A stretch of 64,000 bases of DNA from Girardinichthys multiradiatus (Eukaryota > Chordata > Actinopteri > Cyprinodontiformes > Goodeidae). Positions 61,301 to 64,000 of this stretch are shown here, piece after piece. Location of the stretch: the NCBI RefSeq assembly GCF_021462225.1, contig NC_061804.1, positions 9,951,240 to 10,015,239 of the forward strand, given 5' to 3'. Made by a program: the position numbers and the translations under genes. Position 1 is the stretch's first letter, and each line of letters opens with the position of its first letter. The notes beneath the pieces are model-generated. The model saw only the letters and a program-made list of their open reading frames with translations. It did no database searches and had not been told where the DNA came from.

Positions 61301-63337
61301 CTTGGTGTTGTATGAATATAAAATCATCTTTGTTTTTTGTGTATGAGAGCAGATTTACAGGCAGGGGTTCAGCAGGCACAGTTTCATAAACTCTGAAGAT
61401 ACATCTACTGTATGCCAAGCTATGGTTGAAAAAAAGAGGAATCACTATTATCTTTTTATGCGATACAAAAACCCCTCTCAACAATCTTAACTTATTGCAT
61501 ATTGACGATAAGGTTAAAATTAAGTTTTTATTTTGTTGTCACTGTAAGAAACAGTTAAAAACAGTTTTCAGCTGTCTTATTATCCCAGGATATAGGGTGC
61601 ATAGTTCTCCTTCTAACTACACGTCAGAGGGTTTAAATACTCCAAGCTGAAATTCCCAGTATTCAGATAAATAAATTAATAAGATTAAACATTTGGAAAT
61701 TGGTAAAACATTGAACACTTGGTAACATACACAGGAATTTCACTACTTTTACTTGCAAAATTTCAAATTTGACCCCGTTTATCAATAACAGTGTTTTTGA
61801 ATTGAATTACAGAGTTGTGAAAAAGTATTAAGCCCCTTAGAGATTTATTCTGGAATGTTTCTGATCATAAAACAAATGGTAACATCAGACGGTGGCTCAG
61901 GCGGTGGTAGGGATTCATTTATAACCCGAGTAAATACAAAAAGCAGCTTTTTAAATTAGGATTTTATTTATTAAGGCGCAAAAACTACCCAAAACAAACC
62001 TGTATTTACTCAAGTAATACTGAATATAAAAATTTGTTGGATGATCTGAAACATGAAATGTGACAAATAAGAAATCTGTAAGGGGGCACTGTAGCTTAAT
62101 ATGTTATTTAATAGAATCCCCTACTTTATGTTTTCCTGCCATTTTAGCTAACTGCCATTCAGCAAGTAAAATTATATCTGAAATTCAGATAATTTTTTCC
62201 AGCGTTACATCTTGAAGATGCTTGATGTTTAATGTGTTGTTCCTCAAACAACAGACCTGAATAAGGCGGATCAATTTCCACTAACAATGAATAAATTAGG
62301 ACCAACTAACCACACAAATTACAGACATGCATCACTAAGACAAAGTTTGGCCGAGGCCCATCTGGAAGAATTTCACACTGGGTTGGATAAACCGGACAGT
62401 ACCATGTATTCCTCCATGTCCATATCTTCTGGCTTAATGAGGCGAAGCTTGGCTCGGGCTTCCCTCATTATGCTGATGGCCCTGCATGCACAAGAAGGAC
62501 AACTGAAGTTTAATGATGCAGATAAAATATTCTCACAACTAGCAGGTCTCTGCTTTGGGCACTAGATGGCAGAAGATGCACATTGTGTGGCTTTTTTTCC
62601 AGTTATGGAGTGTTGTTAAAATAAATCTTTCAAAGAATAATTTGTTCTCCACAAAGGCCTTTCTCTTAATTTAAAGAGAGGATTCTCCTTCACTAGAGTT
62701 TTAGGAGTGCGTTTTTCATTACAGTCATCCCACATGGTGACGATGGCTCAAAGAGCCTGACCAACCCCACGCAGACAACTATCACAGAATGAAAAAGGAG
62801 CTGTTTGTCTGTTTGCACACCTTTCATCAAAGCTAAGGTTGCGGTCTGTAAACTGCTCCAGCAGAGTCCTCTCAATGACGCGATTGGGCGCCTTGTTCTG
62901 AAAGAAGTAAACCAGAGCGTGCTGCAGACGAGCGTCCTCCTGGGGCGTGATCTCCTCCTGGGAGAGCTCATACAGGCGGGAATACTCCTCATGGAAGGCC
63001 TGTAACACCAGGGGGGAAGTTAGCATTTGACTTAAAATGTGTCTATAATCATGAAAAATCTATTTTACGAAAAAGCAAACATTGCGGAAAGTGAACTCAG
63101 CATGTTAAAGGTCAGAGTCATTTCTACATTCTTTTTCACAATTTGAAACACTTCAAACTCTAATCCATCCATGTTGTAGATGAATGCATTTCCATGTTGA
63201 TGTGAGTCAAATCAATGTCCTTAAACATCTGCATATCTTACCTTGATGAGGCCGGCCTCGGAGCCTTCTTTGTCAAATGTTTGTCTGGCCTTGGCTATGG
63301 CCAGGATGACACCTTGCATAGCAGGGGTCAGCATCAT
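55330..63337 (-). CDS. usp28: Ubiquitin carboxyl-terminal hydrolase 28, 3' part (7 exons)
   Basis: USP28 is a nuclear cysteine deubiquitinase that stabilises substrates such as MYC and acts in the DNA-damage response. Only the C-terminal region is in the window. Exons in coding order: 63337-63242, 62999-62821, 62481-62403, 61201-61122, 60057-59934, 55978-55780 and 55505-55330 (TAA). They total 933 nt, 310 residues, all in phase. Recognised blocks are [123 protein letters not shown] and the terminal [12 protein letters not shown]...VTVK. The order and ending match USP28 better than its paralogue USP25, whose C-terminus lacks the VTVK ending. The UCH catalytic Cys and His boxes must lie to the right of the window. 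The 4-kb intron 55979-59933 hosts a LINE and a Tc1 fragment. Confidence 0.93.
56130..57860 (-). mobile_element. Rex1-like LINE fragment, usp28 intron
   Basis: Minus-strand reverse-transcriptase pieces. 56895-57398 has [39 protein letters not shown] and [19 protein letters not shown]. 56346-56756 has the post-catalytic part ([31 protein letters not shown]). The YADD box region is missing or scrambled between them. The 3' end lies near 56130-56200 with a GATTCAAGAGTCTTGATTGT motif. Confidence 0.8.
57277..57306. repeat. Perfect 14-bp inverted repeat inside the LINE
   Basis: GATCCTCCTGAAGT, then GT, then ACTTCAGGAGGATC. It is a small foldback probably created by a local inverted duplication in the LINE. 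Confidence 0.85.
57960..58420 (-). mobile_element. Tc1-like fragment (family C), usp28 intron
   Basis: Minus-strand remnants, for example TTGGTAGGTCTGCAGTTGGT and CAGACCTCTGAGGCCAGAAA, corresponding to the N-terminal third of the transposase. Truncated and decayed. Confidence 0.6.
58430..59930. other. usp28 intron sequence, no recognised feature
   Basis: AT-rich intron. No exon or nameable repeat. Confidence 0.4.
60350..61095 (-). mobile_element. Tc1-like fragment (family C) interrupted by a MITE, usp28 intron
   Basis: Minus-strand transposase remnants (CTTTGACTAGGCCACTTTGA, and CACAGCGTGATGCTACTACC) surround a 444-bp MITE. The right end, TACTTTTGCAAAGCACTGTA near 61078-61097, is a family C terminus. 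Confidence 0.65.
60420..60863. mobile_element. hAT-like MITE with 8-bp target duplication
   Basis: The 444-bp element has ends CAGTGGCG and CGCCACTG. Sub-terminal GGGGAAGCT and AGCTTCCC segments are also inverted. It is flanked by ATTTAAAC and ATCTAAAC, an 8-bp duplication with one mismatch, which is the hAT hallmark. The interior is non-coding. It is inserted in a family C Tc1 remnant. Confidence 0.8.
61805..62100. mobile_element. Tc1-like terminal-repeat remnant (family D), usp28 intron
   Basis: The left terminus around TACAGAGTTGTGAAAAAGTAT and the facing right part (GTTGGATGATCTGAAACATG, TGACAAATAAGAAATCTGTA) are brought together with almost no interior. This is a deletion derivative. 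Confidence 0.55.
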
Positions 63338-64000
63338 CTAGGAAATAACACAGTAAGGCAGACAAAGACAGAAAGTTTCACACAGAAATACTCAATTTGT
63401 TGTACTTGTGACAAAGACAATAAAGGACATTATGATTCTGATCATAGAAAGTTAGCATGCAACTGTCAGAATCTCAGGTTTTTTGTAACTTAGTAAATGA
63501 AACCATAGAAAATCATCTATGAACCTTGAAATAAAACAATCCTGTAAAGAAGAGTGGGCCAAAATTCCTCCACAAAACACTAATATTGAAAGAATTTCTG
63601 AGATAAATTTCCTTGGGTTTGTGATTGATTATAAAATATCATAGAAACAGCATTTTTACTTTATTTAAGGGAACATTTTAAAGTCAGCAGCAATTCAGCA
63701 TAAATGTAGATATATAAATTTACTGTTCAGCTGCTTCTCTCCGGGATCTCATTCTTTTGATCATGACCCAAAGTTCATGCCAATGGGCGAGGGAAGGAAT
63801 GTAGACCAACAGGTAAATTAAGAGCTTCGCCTTTCAGCTCTGCTCTCTCTTCACCACAACAGACCAGTGCAGTTTTATATTTTTATTTATGTTAAAACCT
63901 AAAAATAGAAATAAAATGGCAGTTCTTTAATACTCCTACAGCAGCTATATATCAAAACTAATACGTTGTCTGTTTTCAAAAGGTGCTGTGACTTTTGGGG
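63338..64000. other. usp28 intron reaching the window edge, with a LINE-like repeat piece at 63720-63890
   Basis: No further usp28 exon is visible before the edge. The stretch around GGGATCTCATTCTTTTGATC and ATGCCAATGGGCGAGGGAAG is a widespread fish interspersed repeat, probably LINE-derived, decayed. Confidence 0.45.

Noticed and set aside
55330..63337. Assignment of the right-hand gene to usp25 rather than usp28
   Set aside because: Blocks such as [17 protein letters not shown] and the terminal VTVK fit USP28; the USP25 tail differs.

Overview
This window is vertebrate nuclear DNA, almost certainly from a teleost fish. It holds widely spaced exons with GT-AG introns and fish-type repeats (several Tc1-like families, L2/Maui-like, Rex/RTE-like and hAT-like elements). 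There are no operons, bacterial ribosome binding sites or CRISPR arrays, and I saw no convincing RNA gene.

Four protein-coding genes are supported. From 1382 to 14549 (+) lies the 3' part of lrwd1 (ORCA), 12 coding exons carrying the linker and WD40 half. From 17347 to 32093 (+) lies a complete 11-exon bckdk, the mitochondrial branched-chain ketoacid dehydrogenase kinase (418 aa). From 42193 to 43895 (-) lies a complete orai2, a store-operated calcium channel (270 aa), with a probable non-coding first exon near 48.4-48.7 kb. From 55330 to 63337 (-) lies the 3' end of usp28 (310 aa, seven exons). Its catalytic part lies beyond the right edge. I set exon boundaries by eye from splice sites, protein similarity and closure of the reading frame; in all four genes the exon lengths sum to a multiple of three. 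The genes are not a pathway: origin/heterochromatin binding, amino-acid catabolism, calcium entry and deubiquitination are simply neighbours.

The rest is introns and intergenic DNA full of decayed mobile elements. Tc1-like copies of at least four families are scattered throughout. L2-like LINE pieces lie at 2.4, 4.3, 6.8, 10.9, 26.6 and 45.5 kb. Internally deleted LINEs lie at 49.2-51.3 and 56.1-57.9 kb. Palindromic or hAT-like MITEs lie at 0.8, 12.8, 25.1 and 60.4 kb.

The most layered locus is 34.7-38.7 kb. There a degenerate tandem repeat of about 44 bp was split by a complete Tc1-like element and by a 5'-truncated LINE, and the LINE was itself split by a second, young-looking Tc1-like element with terminal inverted repeats of about 205 bp.

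The least familiar item is a pair of related repeats at 9.6-10.9 kb (-) and 21.5-23.1 kb (+). Both encode a small protein with one membrane segment and a polar, coiled-coil-like tail. The two share a body but end in different LINE-like 3' tails. I do not recognise this family, and it is my best candidate for something undescribed. Otherwise the window looks like ordinary teleost gene neighbourhood, and I found no defence, biosynthetic or other novel multigene system.
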